The position numbers and the translations under genes are program-made. A model generated the notes under the pieces. That model was given only the letters and a program-made list of their open reading frames with translations, made no database searches and was not told where the DNA came from. This document shows positions 45,023-53,836 of a DNA stretch of 64,000 nucleotides, piece by piece. Origin of the DNA: Xenophilus sp. E41 (GTDB taxonomy: Bacteria > Pseudomonadota > Gammaproteobacteria > Burkholderiales > Burkholderiaceae_C); assembly GCF_003671765.1 (NCBI RefSeq), contig NZ_QPIB01000036.1, forward strand, positions 22,097 to 86,096, given 5' to 3'. Numbering within the stretch: position 1 is the stretch's first letter; the number at the start of each line of letters is the position of its first letter.

Positions 45023-46195
45023 TCAACCCGCAGTCGTTGGCGGGCCGACATAGCGCGCCCGCGGCCGGATCAGCGTGCCCGTGGCCTGCTGCTCCAGCGC
45101 GTGCGCCATCCAGCCAACGGCGCGGCCGAGCGCGAAGAGCACGAAGGGCGCCTCGGCCGGCAGCCGGCGTGCATCGGCCATTGCCGCAAGTGCGAAATCG
45201 ATGTTCGGCGGCTCGCCCAGCAGCCGTTCGCCGGCCTCGCGCAGCGTCACGAAGGCAGCAGGAGGCTCGAATTGCGCGAGCAGCGCCTGCCCACGCACGT
45301 CGCCTTGCGGATACAGCGGATGGCCGAAGGCGGCCGGCGAACGGCCGAGCGCGAGCCACTCGCGCAGCGCCGCGTCGGCGCCCTCGCGGGCCGAGGCCTG
45401 CACCAGCGCGCGCACGGCGGCGGCGGCGCCGCCATGCAGCGGGCCGCTGAGCGTGGCCAGCCCGCTGAGCAGGCAGGCCGCCAGCGAGGCGCCGGTGGAC
45501 GCCGTGACGCGCGCGGCGAAGGTCGAGGCGTTGAGTTCGTGGTCGGCCATCAGCACCAGCGCGCGGCGCAGCAGGTCGGCCGAGCGCGGCCGGCCCCAGG
45601 CGGCGGCCAGGCGCTGATGCAGGTGCTCGCCGGTGGCCGGCCCGGCCATCGCGACGGCCAGCGTGCCCAGCAGCGAACGCGCCTCGTCCAGCAGCGCGGC
45701 GCGCCCACGCCCACGCGCCGGCAGGTCGACGGCGGCCCGCGCAGCCAGCGCCTGGAGCGCGGCGGCCAGCGGCCCGCCGGCCGGCGGCGCGGCGCCGACG
45801 GTGGCGGTGGCGGCAAAGCCGTCGACCGGCCCGTCCCACAGCAGCGCGGCGACCTCCTCCAGCGTCGCGTGCTCCGCGAGCGCGCAGGCGTCCTGGCCAC
45901 GGTAGAACAGCCGCCCGTCGAGCACCGTGGAGATGCCCGAGGCCAGCACCGGCTCGCCCCACTGGATCGCCTCGCCGGCCAGCACCGCGCTGCTGCGCCG
46001 GCCCTGCCGCCGCGTGGCCAGGCGCTGCACGTCGTCGCGGTGGTAGAGGCTGCGCCGCGGGTCGCTGCGATCGGCCCGCGTGCGGATGCGGCCGCGGCTC
46101 ACATTGGCGTACAGCGTCTGCGGTTGCACCTTGAGCAGCGCCAGCGCGTCGGCCGCAGGCAGCCACAGGGGAAGTCGCGCCGGGGTGTCGGTCAT
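45023..46195 (-). CDS. Citrate-synthase-family protein with N-terminal HTH-like segment
   Basis: 390 aa. Residues about 11-60 (LPAADALALLKVQPQTLYAN, RRSLYHRDDVQRLATRR) resemble an excisionase/MerR-like HTH. The rest is a citrate-synthase fold with both active-site His (ADHELNAST and AFGHPLYPQGD) and an Asp in PPNIDFALAA, so catalysis is possible. Relatives may act as citrate or methylcitrate synthases or as regulators. It diverges from a second citrate-synthase-like gene with a perfect palindrome between, which it might bind itself. Function unproven. Confidence 0.82.
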   Translation of the reverse strand: MTDTPARLPLWLPAADALALLKVQPQTLYANVSRGRIRTRADRSDPRRSLYHRDDVQRLATRRQGRRSSAVLAGEAIQWGEPVLASGISTVLDGRLFYRGQDACALAEHATLEEVAALLWDGPVDGFAATATVGAAPPAGGPLAAALQALAARAAVDLPARGRGRAALLDEARSLLGTLAVAMAGPATGEHLHQRLAAAWGRPRSADLLRRALVLMADHELNASTFAARVTASTGASLAACLLSGLATLSGPLHGGAAAAVRALVQASAREGADAALREWLALGRSPAAFGHPLYPQGDVRGQALLAQFEPPAAFVTLREAGERLLGEPPNIDFALAAMADARRLPAEAPFVLFALGRAVGWMAHALEQQATGTLIRPRARYVGPPTTAG

Positions 46196-46214
46196 GTTGA
46201 TGGAAAGGATCAAG

Positions 46215-46226
46215 ATTGACGTCAAT
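46215..46226. promoter_or_regulatory. Perfect 12-bp palindrome between the citrate-synthase pair
   Basis: ATTGACGTCAAT lies 20 bases before the leftward ATG and 62 bases before the rightward ATG. It could be the operator of the HTH-bearing paralogue or of an unseen regulator. No other perfect palindrome of this length stands out in this gap. Confidence 0.55.
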
Positions 46227-46288
46227 GTGCCGGTGCCAAGAATGGGGGGCATCGACACGGCCGTCAAGCGCGGCGAAGGACATGCGAC

Positions 46289-47407
46289 ATGAATGAAGGC
46301 CTCGAAGGGGTGGTGGCGGCACGCACGGTGCTGTCGGACGTGGACGGCGCCGCCGGCCGCCTGGTGCTGCGCGGGCAGTCGCTCGACGCGCTGGCCGGCC
46401 GCTGGCGTTTCGAGCAGGTGCTGGCGTTGCTGTGGGACGGCTTCTTCGAGCTGCCGGTCCAGGCGCACGCGATGTTGCCGGCGCTGGGCCGCGCACGCGT
46501 CGAGGCGGCCGCGCTGCTGCGGCCCGAGGACCCGCAGGCGTTGACTGCGCTGCCACCGGTCGACGCAGTGCGGGCGCTGCTGGCCCGCGTGCCGGACGGC
46601 AACGACCTGCCCGCCGCCCTGCAACTGGTGGCGGCGACGGGCGTGTTCACGGCCGCGGTGCTGCGCTGGCGGGCCGGGGCGTCCGCGCTCGCGCCGCAGC
46701 CGGATGCGCCGCACGCGGCCGACGTGCTGCGCCTTGCCCAGGGCCGCGCGCCCACGGCGCAGCAGGCGGCGGCGCTCGACACCTACCTGGTCACCGTGGC
46801 CGACCATGGCCTCAATGCCTCGACCTTCGCGGCGCGCGTGGTCGCGTCCACTGGCGCCGGCCTGGCCTCGGCCGTGCTGGCGGGGCTGAGCGCGCTCAAG
46901 GGCCCGCTGCACGGCGGCGCGCCCGGCCCGGTGCTGGACATGCTCGACGCCATCGGCAGCGCCGACGCGGCCGACGACTGGCTGCAGGCCGCGCTCGACC
47001 GCGGCGAGCGCCTCATGGGCTTCGGCCACCGCATCTACCGCGTGCGCGACCCGCGGGCCGACGCGCTCAAGGGTGCGCTGCGGCAGCTGGCGGCGTCCGG
47101 CGGTGTCGGTGCCGGGCGCCTCGCGCTGGCCGAGGCGGTGGAGCGCGCCGCGCTGGCCTCGCTGCAGGCGCGCAAGCCCGGGCGCGTGCTGGAGACCAAC
47201 GTGGAGTTCTACACCGCGCTGCTGCTCGAGGCGCTGGGCCTGCCGCGCGAGGCCTTCACCGCCGTTTTCGCGATGGGCCGCGTCGGCGGCTGGATCGCGC
47301 ATGCGCGCGAGCAGGCGCGCACGGGCCGGCTGATCCGGCCGCAGTCGCTCTATGTGGGGCCGGCGCCGGGCAACACCCGCGCGCCGGCCGAGCCGCAACC
47401 GGCCTGA
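46289..47407 (+). CDS. Citrate/methylcitrate-synthase-family protein (372 aa)
   Basis: Citrate-synthase fold with ADHGLNASTF (first active-site His) and GFGHRIYRVRDPRADAL (second His). In the third motif the usual Asp is Glu: ETNVEFYTALLLEALGLP. This NVEF form is also seen in some family members, so activity is possible but not assured. The sequence is complete, with a hydrophilic tail. It diverges from the HTH-bearing paralogue by 93 bases. A joint role, possibly hetero-oligomeric, is inferred from pairing. Confidence 0.85.
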   Translation: MNEGLEGVVAARTVLSDVDGAAGRLVLRGQSLDALAGRWRFEQVLALLWDGFFELPVQAHAMLPALGRARVEAAALLRPEDPQALTALPPVDAVRALLARVPDGNDLPAALQLVAATGVFTAAVLRWRAGASALAPQPDAPHAADVLRLAQGRAPTAQQAAALDTYLVTVADHGLNASTFAARVVASTGAGLASAVLAGLSALKGPLHGGAPGPVLDMLDAIGSADAADDWLQAALDRGERLMGFGHRIYRVRDPRADALKGALRQLAASGGVGAGRLALAEAVERAALASLQARKPGRVLETNVEFYTALLLEALGLPREAFTAVFAMGRVGGWIAHAREQARTGRLIRPQSLYVGPAPGNTRAPAEPQPA

Positions 47408-47411
47408 CGGG

Positions 47412-47492
47412 CACGAAAGCGGAAGGTGCAATCGGCCTGCAGCGCCCGTGCGGCGGGGGCTGTGCCCGAATTCGTCACATCCGTGACGATCT
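47412..47492. repeat. Dispersed element A, copy 2 (convergent gap)
   Basis: Inverted relative to copy 1 at 1448. It contains AATCGGCCTGCAGCGCCCG and, at the other end, GTCAC-N5-GTGAC (the CGTCAC/GTGACG palindrome of copy 1). It fills the gap between convergent stops of the citrate-synthase and ABC permease genes. Confidence 0.65.
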
Positions 47493-48313
47493 CAGCTGCC
47501 GGTCGATGCGTAGCGTCTGAGACCCAGGCGCCAGGCCCCGAAGGCGAGCGCCACAAATGCGAAGCCCGCCAGCGGCGACACCGTGCCCAGCCACGCCGGC
47601 GCGCCGAGCGGATCGGGCTTGCCCAGAACCGCGAGCACCGGGTAGTAGGCGACGCAGGCCAGCGGCACCGCGAAGGTCAGCACGCGCCGGAACCAGCGCG
47701 CGTACAGCGCCAGCGGGAACTGCGCCGCCTGGACGCCGCCGTAGGTGAGGATGTTGGCCACCTCCAGGCTCTCCACCGTCCAGAAGGACAGCGTGCCCTG
47801 CAGCACCAGGATGCCGAGGAACAGCGCCACGCCGCCGGCCAGCGCGAAGAGCGCGATGGCCACCGCCTGCGGCGTCCAGGCCACGCCGGCCTGCACCGTG
47901 CCGAAGGCCAGCACGCCCAGGCCCTGCAGCAGGCGCCCGAGCCGGCTGATGCGCACGTCGTGCCCCATGAGCTGCAGCGCCAGCGGCCGCGGGCGCAGCA
48001 GCAGGCGGTCGAAGGCGCCGGTGCGCAGGTACTCCGTGCCCAGCACGTCGAAGCCGCGGCCCAGCGCGTCGGCGATGGCGAACATGCAGTTCACCAGGCC
48101 GTAGAAGACCGCCACCTCGCCCAGGCGCCAGCCCTGCACCTCGCCGAAGCGGTGGAACAGCGCCCACACCGCGATCGCCTCCACGCCCGTGGCGAGGAAC
48201 TGGCCGATCGTGAGCATCAGGGCCGAGCCGGGGTAGCGCGCCTGGCCGGCGAGCGAGGCCGCGACCAGGCGGCCGAAGAGCCGCAGCGATCCCATCGCGC
48301 CGTCGTGCCTCAT
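47492..48313 (-). CDS. ABC-2 type permease (DUF990-like), subunit 2
   Basis: 273 aa with six membrane segments and the early block ASLAGQARYPGSALMLTIGQF (residues 20-40). It matches the ABC2_membrane_6 group, half of heteromeric ABC exporters. It overlaps the upstream permease stop by four bases (ATGA). The partner permease and the ATPase lie upstream, so the three genes form one exporter operon. Substrate unknown. Confidence 0.85.
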   Translation of the reverse strand: MRHDGAMGSLRLFGRLVAASLAGQARYPGSALMLTIGQFLATGVEAIAVWALFHRFGEVQGWRLGEVAVFYGLVNCMFAIADALGRGFDVLGTEYLRTGAFDRLLLRPRPLALQLMGHDVRISRLGRLLQGLGVLAFGTVQAGVAWTPQAVAIALFALAGGVALFLGILVLQGTLSFWTVESLEVANILTYGGVQAAQFPLALYARWFRRVLTFAVPLACVAYYPVLAVLGKPDPLGAPAWLGTVSPLAGFAFVALAFGAWRLGLRRYASTGS

Positions 48314-49155
48314 CCGCCCTGCACCTCGAGCCGGCGCAGGGTGCGCGCCATCGCGGCGCGGCCGGCGGCCACCAGCGCCACGGTCCAGAGCACCTGCAGC
48401 GCCAGGCCCTGGAGCGCCTGCGGGCCGGCCAGCTGGCCGAACCAGATGCGCGCCGGGATGTCGGTCACGCCCGCCAGCGGCTGCAGCAACAGCAGCGCCT
48501 GCCACGCGTCGGGCAGCAGGGCCAGCGGCAACAGGTTCCCCGAGAACACGATCACCACCGGCGCCGCCAGCGCGTTGATGCCGCGCTCGTTGAGCGAGGC
48601 GGCGGCAGCGATGTTCAGCAGCATGACCATCGAGGTCGAGAGCAGCAGGGCCAGCACGGCCGATGCCGCGAAGGCCGCGCCCGCCGCAATGCCGGCCGGC
48701 GGCTGCCAGGCCCAGTCCGCCAGGCCCGCGAGCGGCAGCAGCACGCCTGCGAAGGCCGCCATCAGCGCCACGCGCGGCAGCACCCGCGCCGCGATCCAGC
48801 CGGCCGAGCGCACGTACCACAGCGCGTACGCCTCCACCGGCCGCAGCCGGTCGTAGGCCACGCTGCCGCTGCGCACGGCCTGCGCCACCTCGGGGTCGCC
48901 CAGCCAGGGCAGCAGCGCGAGCAGGCCCTGCGCGAGCCAGACGTAGGTGACGGCCTGCGCCAGCGTCATCGGCGCACCGGGGGCCGATGCGCCGTCCACG
49001 CCGCCGTAGAAGGCGGCCAGCACCATCACCTTGATGCCGCCCCACCAGCACTGCGTGGCGAAGCCGGCCCAGGCCGCGGTGCGGTACTGCAGCATCTGCA
49101 GGAAGCGCGAGGCGAAGGCGGCGCGGTAGGGGCGCAGCCGTTGCTGCAAGGTCAT
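48310..49155 (-). CDS. ABC-2 type permease, subunit 1
   Basis: 281 aa with six membrane segments and the start block RFLQMLQYRTAAWAGFATQ that occurs in this permease group. It starts 61 bases after the ATPase gene and ends inside the next permease start. The pair is predicted to form the exporter channel. No substrate clue is present nearby, and the neighbouring citrate-synthase genes are convergent rather than co-transcribed. Confidence 0.85.
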   Translation of the reverse strand: MTLQQRLRPYRAAFASRFLQMLQYRTAAWAGFATQCWWGGIKVMVLAAFYGGVDGASAPGAPMTLAQAVTYVWLAQGLLALLPWLGDPEVAQAVRSGSVAYDRLRPVEAYALWYVRSAGWIAARVLPRVALMAAFAGVLLPLAGLADWAWQPPAGIAAGAAFAASAVLALLLSTSMVMLLNIAAAASLNERGINALAAPVVIVFSGNLLPLALLPDAWQALLLLQPLAGVTDIPARIWFGQLAGPQALQGLALQVLWTVALVAAGRAAMARTLRRLEVQGG

Positions 49156-49216
49156 TGGATGACCTCCGTGCTTCGCACTGCGGTGCGAGCCCCCTTCGGA
49201 GCGGCCGGGCGGGGGC

Positions 49217-50074
49217 TCATGCTTCGGCCGCCCCGTGCATCGCGTAGAAGCGTGCGATCACGGCCTCGATGGTCATGCCCTCGTCCTCCGCATCCGCGGG
49301 CAGGCCCTCGTCCAGGCGCCGTGCCGCCATCACCTGCGCGCGCAGGTCGTCCACTGGGCTGTCGGCCAGCACGCGGCCATGGCCGATCACGATCACGCGG
49401 CGCGCCAGGGCCTCGATGTCGTGCATGTCGTGCGTGGTCAGCAGCACCGTGGTGCCGCGCTCGCGGTTGGCGCGCTTCACGAAGTCGCGCACCGCCAGCT
49501 TGGACGGCGCATCGAGGCCGATGGTCGGCTCGTCGAGGAAGAGGATCTCCGGCTCGTGCAGCAGCGCCGCCGCGATCTCGGCGCGCATGCGCTGGCCCAG
49601 CGAGAGCTGGCGCACCGGCTGGTCGAGCAGGCGTTCCAGGTGCAGCAGCGCCACCAGTTCGTCGCGCGTGCGGGCGAAGCGCGCCGGGTCGACGCGGTAG
49701 ATGTCGCGCAGCAGCGCGAAGCCGTCGGCCACCGGCAGGTCCCACCACAGCTGCGTGCGCTGGCCGAAGACGACGCCGATGCGGGCCACATGCCGCTCGC
49801 GGTCGACGAAGGGGTCGCGCCCGTCGATTGCCACGCGCCCGCCGTCGGGCCGCAGGATGCCCGCGAGCAGCTTGACGGTGGTCGACTTGCCGGCGCCGTT
49901 GGGGCCGATGAAGCCCAGCAGCTCGCCGCGCTCCAGCGTGAAGGACACGCCCGCCAGCGCCTCCACCGTGCGGTGGCGCGGCCGCAGCAGCGCGCGCAGC
50001 GCACCGCCCACGCCGGGGTCGCGCTCGTGGATGCGGTAGGTCTTGCGCAGCTGGTCGACGACGATCTGGGGCAT
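49217..50074 (-). CDS. ABC-2 exporter ATP-binding protein
   Basis: 285 aa with Walker A GPNGAGKST, signature LSLGQRMR, Walker B EILFLDEPTIGLD and the switch His in LLTTHDMHD. The LSLGQRMRAEIAAAL form is common in the ABC exporters that pair with ABC2_membrane_6 permeases. ATG 50072-50074 gives MPQIVVDQLRKTY. It leads a three-gene operon. Substrate class (lipid, drug or polysaccharide) cannot be read. Confidence 0.9.
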   Translation of the reverse strand: MPQIVVDQLRKTYRIHERDPGVGGALRALLRPRHRTVEALAGVSFTLERGELLGFIGPNGAGKSTTVKLLAGILRPDGGRVAIDGRDPFVDRERHVARIGVVFGQRTQLWWDLPVADGFALLRDIYRVDPARFARTRDELVALLHLERLLDQPVRQLSLGQRMRAEIAAALLHEPEILFLDEPTIGLDAPSKLAVRDFVKRANRERGTTVLLTTHDMHDIEALARRVIVIGHGRVLADSPVDDLRAQVMAARRLDEGLPADAEDEGMTIEAVIARFYAMHGAAEA

Positions 50075-50161
50075 GGGTGGCCTGGAAAACGGGGGGCGGA
50101 TGCTACACGAGTGGCGCCAGGCGCAGAATCGTCCCCACTGCCCGCCCCCGGAGTCTTGTCC

Positions 50162-50668
50162 ATGCCCCGCGCCCACGCCGTCTCCCTGCCCACCGACGTG
50201 CGTGTGGCCGCGCTGTACCCCGGCGCCTTTCTCGCCGATGCCTTCTCGATCGAGCTGCCCGCGGGCACCACGCAGGACGCTCTGGCGCTGGCCCGCTTCG
50301 CGCTCGAGCGGCAGGCACCCTGGGTCGAGGGGCTGATGCGCCTGCGAGACGTCCTCGTGTCGCTGTTCGGCCTGAAGACCGCGAAGGCGCTGCGCGCCGA
50401 GGGCTCCACCGGTGCGCCGCGCGTCGGCATCTTCCGCATCTACGAGGCGCATGCGTCCGAGGTCGTGCTCGGCGAGGACGATGCGCACCTCGATTTCCGT
50501 CTGTCGGTGCGGCGTGGCGAAGGCCGGCTCACGGCCGTCACCGTCGTGCATTGCCACAACCTGCTGGGCCGCAGCTACATCCGCCTGATTGCGCCGATCC
50601 ACCGGCGCGTGGTGCGCTCGGCGCTCGACCGCGCTGCGCGCAGCGGCTGGCCGATGGCGGCGGCCTGA
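50162..50668 (+). CDS. DUF2867-like protein (168 aa)
   Basis: The core FRIYEAHASEVVLGEDDAHL, LTAVTVVHCHNLLGR and PIHRRVVRSALDRA is the pattern of DUF2867, an uncharacterised family with START-like predictions. No signal peptide is seen. The gene diverges from the exporter ATPase by 87 bases and converges with the following small gene. Confidence 0.8.
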   Translation: MPRAHAVSLPTDVRVAALYPGAFLADAFSIELPAGTTQDALALARFALERQAPWVEGLMRLRDVLVSLFGLKTAKALRAEGSTGAPRVGIFRIYEAHASEVVLGEDDAHLDFRLSVRRGEGRLTAVTVVHCHNLLGRSYIRLIAPIHRRVVRSALDRAARSGWPMAAA

Positions 50669-50674
50669 TGGGGC

Positions 50675-51178
50675 CTAGCGCGGCCGCGCCGCGTAACCGC
50701 TGTCGATCCAGGCCTGGGCGCTGGACTGGCTGAGCTTGAAGCCGGCGGCCACGCGCGCTTCGCCCAGCGCCGTTCCGGACTCGTCCTGCGCCGTCAGCAC
50801 CCCGTGGGGATGCTCTTCGTCGGGCACGATCTGCAGCGCCACGCGGATGCGTTCCGAGCCGGCACCCACGCTCACCTGCTTGTTCAGTTGCGCATGCAGC
50901 TGCTGCTCGTGCCGGCGCAGCACCTCGGACGCGGTCTTCACCAGCGTGTGGAAGGCCGGGGCGTCGAGCGGTTTGGGGTTTTTCTTGTCGCGGCCCATGG
51001 TCCAGGGGCCGACCAGCGCGGGTTCGGACTCGCCCAGGCGGGTCATCGACACGGCCCAGCCGTCGTCGTCCTCGTTCTTGATCACGCGCGCGGTCCATAC
51101 GCCGTCGCGCCAGAGGCGGGGCTGCTGGATGTCGGCGCCGTCGGCGCTGTCTTCGGAATAGGTGTCGATATCGGTCAT
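50675..51178 (-). CDS. Uncharacterised small protein (167 aa)
   Basis: ATG 51176-51178 (MTDIDTYSEDSADG) is preferred to an upstream in-frame ATG at 51217. The acidic start is followed by VIKNEDDDGWAVSMTRLGES and a helix with HEQQLHAQLNK. No family could be assigned. It is near glutaminase in the same direction with a 45-base gap, which does not define function. Confidence 0.65.
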   Translation of the reverse strand: MTDIDTYSEDSADGADIQQPRLWRDGVWTARVIKNEDDDGWAVSMTRLGESEPALVGPWTMGRDKKNPKPLDAPAFHTLVKTASEVLRRHEQQLHAQLNKQVSVGAGSERIRVALQIVPDEEHPHGVLTAQDESGTALGEARVAAGFKLSQSSAQAWIDSGYAARPR

Positions 51179-51223
51179 CAGGCCCGCAGTCTTGCACAGG
51201 CCCGGCACACCCCCCACGCAGCG

Positions 51224-52147
51224 CTAGAAGATCGACATCCCCGTGCGCTGCGCGAACATCTCGAGCGCGCGCATGCCCAGCAGCGAATTGCCCGTCGCGT
51301 CGAGCGCGGGCGACCACACGGCCAGGGTGAGCCGGTCGGGCACCACCGCCACGATGCCGCCGCCCACGCCGCTCTTGCAGGGCAGGCCGATGTGGAAGGC
51401 GACGTCGCCCGCGGCGTCGTAGGTGCCGCAGGTCAGCATCAGCGCGTTGATGCGCCGGGCCTGCCGTTCGGTCACGACCTGCTGGCCTTCGCGGCAGGGG
51501 TGCGCACCGTCGCGGCAGAGGTAACCGGCGGCGCGCGCCAGCTGCAGCCCGCTCATCGACAGCGCGCACTGATGGAAGTAGAAGTCCAGCACCGTGTCGA
51601 CGTCGTGGTCGAGCTTGCCGAAGCTCTTCATGAAGTTGGCCAGCGCGTAGTTGCGATAGCCCGTGGCCGCTTCCGACGCGGCGACCTCCTGGTCGAAGCC
51701 GATCGCCTCGCCCGCGAGGTGGCTCATGAAGGCGAGCAGCTCGCTCTTCGCGTCGGCGCCGTACAGGCCGACGATGCGGTCGGCCACCGCGATGGCGCCG
51801 GCATTGATGAAGGGGTTGCGCGGCTTGCCCTGCTCGCTCTCCAGCTGGACCAGCGAGTTGAAGGGGTTGCCCGAAGGCTCGCGGCCGATGCGCGCCCACA
51901 GCGCGTCCTCGCTCATGCGGCGCATGGCCAGCGTGAGGGTGAAGAGCTTGGAGATGCTCTGGATGGAAAAGGGCATGCGGCCGTCGCCGGCCGCGGCTTC
52001 CACGCCGTCGCAGGTGCGCAGGGCGATGCCGAAGTGCGCACCGCTCACGCGTGCCAGGGCCGGGATGTAGCTGGCCACCGCGCCTTCGCGGCCGGCCTCA
52101 CGGGCCAGGCGGTGGGCGATCTCGTCGAGCAGGGGCTGGAAGTCCAT
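51224..52147 (-). CDS. glsA: Glutaminase
   Basis: 307 aa of the serine-dependent glutaminase family (Glutaminase, PF04960). Catalytic Ser64 and Lys67 are in FSIQSISK. Supporting blocks are GNPFNSLVQLE, PRNPFINAGAI, and CGTYDAAGDVAFHIGLPCKSGVGGG split over a loop (C-terminal Tyr/Ser region). It hydrolyses glutamine to glutamate and ammonia. ATG 52145-52147 (MDFQPLLDEI) gives the normal N-terminus. A longer in-frame start at 52177 is less likely. Neighbours are unrelated. Confidence 0.93.
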   Translation of the reverse strand: MDFQPLLDEIAHRLAREAGREGAVASYIPALARVSGAHFGIALRTCDGVEAAAGDGRMPFSIQSISKLFTLTLAMRRMSEDALWARIGREPSGNPFNSLVQLESEQGKPRNPFINAGAIAVADRIVGLYGADAKSELLAFMSHLAGEAIGFDQEVAASEAATGYRNYALANFMKSFGKLDHDVDTVLDFYFHQCALSMSGLQLARAAGYLCRDGAHPCREGQQVVTERQARRINALMLTCGTYDAAGDVAFHIGLPCKSGVGGGIVAVVPDRLTLAVWSPALDATGNSLLGMRALEMFAQRTGMSIF

Positions 52148-52180
52148 GGGCGCGGGGCGGTCGGTGCGGCCCGCCATTGT

Positions 52181-52250
52181 CTTTGAAGCCGAAAGTGGCC
52201 GCGGCGCTCGTGCAGCGGGCGCGAGCAGCTATGAATTCAATAGCAAATCA
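52181..52250. repeat. Dispersed element B, copy 5
   Basis: GGCCGCGGCGCTCG and GCGGGCGCGAGCAGCTATG give hairpin arms, then TTCAATAGCAAATCAG. The layout equals copy 4 at 40211. It sits in the gap between glsA and an EamA transporter stop. Confidence 0.75.
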
Positions 52251-53153
52251 GCCGGCCGCCACCGGCCGCCGCCGGTTCACCAGCACGATGCCGAGCGCGA
52301 CGCCGCTGAGCGCGAGCACGAGCTGCAGCGTCAGCGGCTCGCCCAGCAGCAGCACGCCGAAGACCAGCGCGAACAGCGGCGTGAGGAAGGTGAAGGACGA
52401 GATGCGCGTGGCCGGGTAGTGCCGCAGCAGCCACATCCAGGCCAGGTAGCTGACGAAGGCGCCGATCACGGTCTGCAGCGCGATCGAGAACCACGCGTAG
52501 CCGGAGTACGTCAGGCCCCAGGTTTCACCCTTGGCCAGCGACAGCAGCGGCGTGATCGCGGCGGTGACGGCGATCTGATAGAACAAGGTCTTCTCGGCGC
52601 TGGCCGTCGCCAGCTTCGTGCTGCGGATCACCAGCGTCGTCAGGCCCCACAGCGCGCCGGCCAGCAGGGCCAGCGCGTCGCCCAGGAGCTGCGAACGGCT
52701 GCCGTGGCCCAGGCTCTCGCTGAAGGCCAGCACCACGGCCGCGAAGGCGATGGCCAGACCCACCCACTGCACGCCGCGCAGCCGTTCCGAAGGCACGATG
52801 CGCGGCACCAGCAGCGCCACCACGAAGGGCGAGGTGTAGAGGAACACCGTCAGGCGCGACGCGCTGGTGTGCTGCAGCCCGGTGTAGATGCAGACGAACT
52901 CGCCGGCGAAGAGCAGGCCCGCGAGCAGGCCGCCGCCCAGGGTGCCGTCGCGTCCGAAGAGCGGCACGCCACGCCACAGGCACCAGCCCCACAGCAGCAG
53001 CACCGCGCCGGCCATGCGCAGGCTGGCCTGCCACATCGGCGGCACTTCGACGACGGTGGTCTTGATGAGGATCTGCTGCAACCCCCAGAACGCGCAGCAG
53101 GCAACGAGGATGGCGATGGCGCGGGTGTCGAGGTGGTCGTGGCGGTCGGTCAT
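52248..53153 (-). CDS. EamA/RhaT-type transporter (301 aa)
   Basis: Ten membrane helices in two EamA repeats (AFWGLQQILIKTTVVEVPP; LLAGALWGLTTLVIRSTK; TFLTPLFALVFGVLLLGE). Start chosen at ATG 53151-53153 (MTDRHDHLDT). An in-frame ATG at 53195 is less likely. Substrate unknown. It belongs to the DMT superfamily like the gene at 39283 but is not a close copy. Confidence 0.86.
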   Translation of the reverse strand: MTDRHDHLDTRAIAILVACCAFWGLQQILIKTTVVEVPPMWQASLRMAGAVLLLWGWCLWRGVPLFGRDGTLGGGLLAGLLFAGEFVCIYTGLQHTSASRLTVFLYTSPFVVALLVPRIVPSERLRGVQWVGLAIAFAAVVLAFSESLGHGSRSQLLGDALALLAGALWGLTTLVIRSTKLATASAEKTLFYQIAVTAAITPLLSLAKGETWGLTYSGYAWFSIALQTVIGAFVSYLAWMWLLRHYPATRISSFTFLTPLFALVFGVLLLGEPLTLQLVLALSGVALGIVLVNRRRPVAAG

Positions 53154-53282
53154 TGGGGGATCAGGAACGGAAGGGCCGGCGCCGCAGCTGCGCACCGGCC
53201 GGCGGCGATGGTGCCGCCTGCACGGGCATCGCGGAAATCGGGAATTCTGAGGCCGTCGATCAGCTTTGCTGATACGGCGATG

Positions 53283-53780
53283 TCACGGTGGCGCCAGCAC
53301 CGGGTAGGGCGGCCGGCCGCGCGTGCCCTGCATCAGGTCGGGCACGACCAGCTCGACGTCGGGCACGGCCCTGGCCGCGCGCTCGAGCCGCCGTGCCAGC
53401 CCCGCCGAGGGCACGCAGCCCTGCAGGTACACCCAGCGCCGCTGCACCGTGATCCACACGCTGGCGCGGCGCACACCGGGGACGCGGGCCAGCGCGGCCT
53501 GCACCTTCGGCGCGATGGCCTTGTCGTAGCGGTAGGCGTTGCTGTCGGCGCATCGACCCGCGAGCCAGCAGCTAGTGCCGCGTTCCAGGCGCGAGTGCAT
53601 CTGCTGCCGGCGTTCGGCCTCGGTGTAGAGCGGCCCCTCGGGCACCGGGCAGGACGGCAGGCCCGCGGCAACCTGGACGAAGGGGTCGTCGAACCAGTTG
53701 CGCTTGGGCTCGGCCGCCGCTCCTGCGCCGGCCGACAGCAGGCCCGGCAGCATCATGGCGAGAAAGGCGGCGCGCATCAT
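53283..53780 (-). CDS. Secreted BON-domain protein (165 aa)
   Basis: A signal peptide (MMRAAFLAMMLPGLLSAGAG) and a C-terminal BON-like domain (VQAALARVPGVRRASVWITV, then WVYLQGCVPSAGLARRLERA). A Cys pair occurs in the centre (CWLAGRC). BON proteins bind phospholipid or act at the envelope. Moderate certainty for the domain because it is short. It diverges from the methyltransferase gene. Confidence 0.75.
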   Translation of the reverse strand: MMRAAFLAMMLPGLLSAGAGAAAEPKRNWFDDPFVQVAAGLPSCPVPEGPLYTEAERRQQMHSRLERGTSCWLAGRCADSNAYRYDKAIAPKVQAALARVPGVRRASVWITVQRRWVYLQGCVPSAGLARRLERAARAVPDVELVVPDLMQGTRGRPPYPVLAPP

Positions 53781-53836
53781 CGGATCGTAGCGACGCCGGG
53801 CTACAGTGCCTGGCCGGCCTTCGACCTCGACACGCC

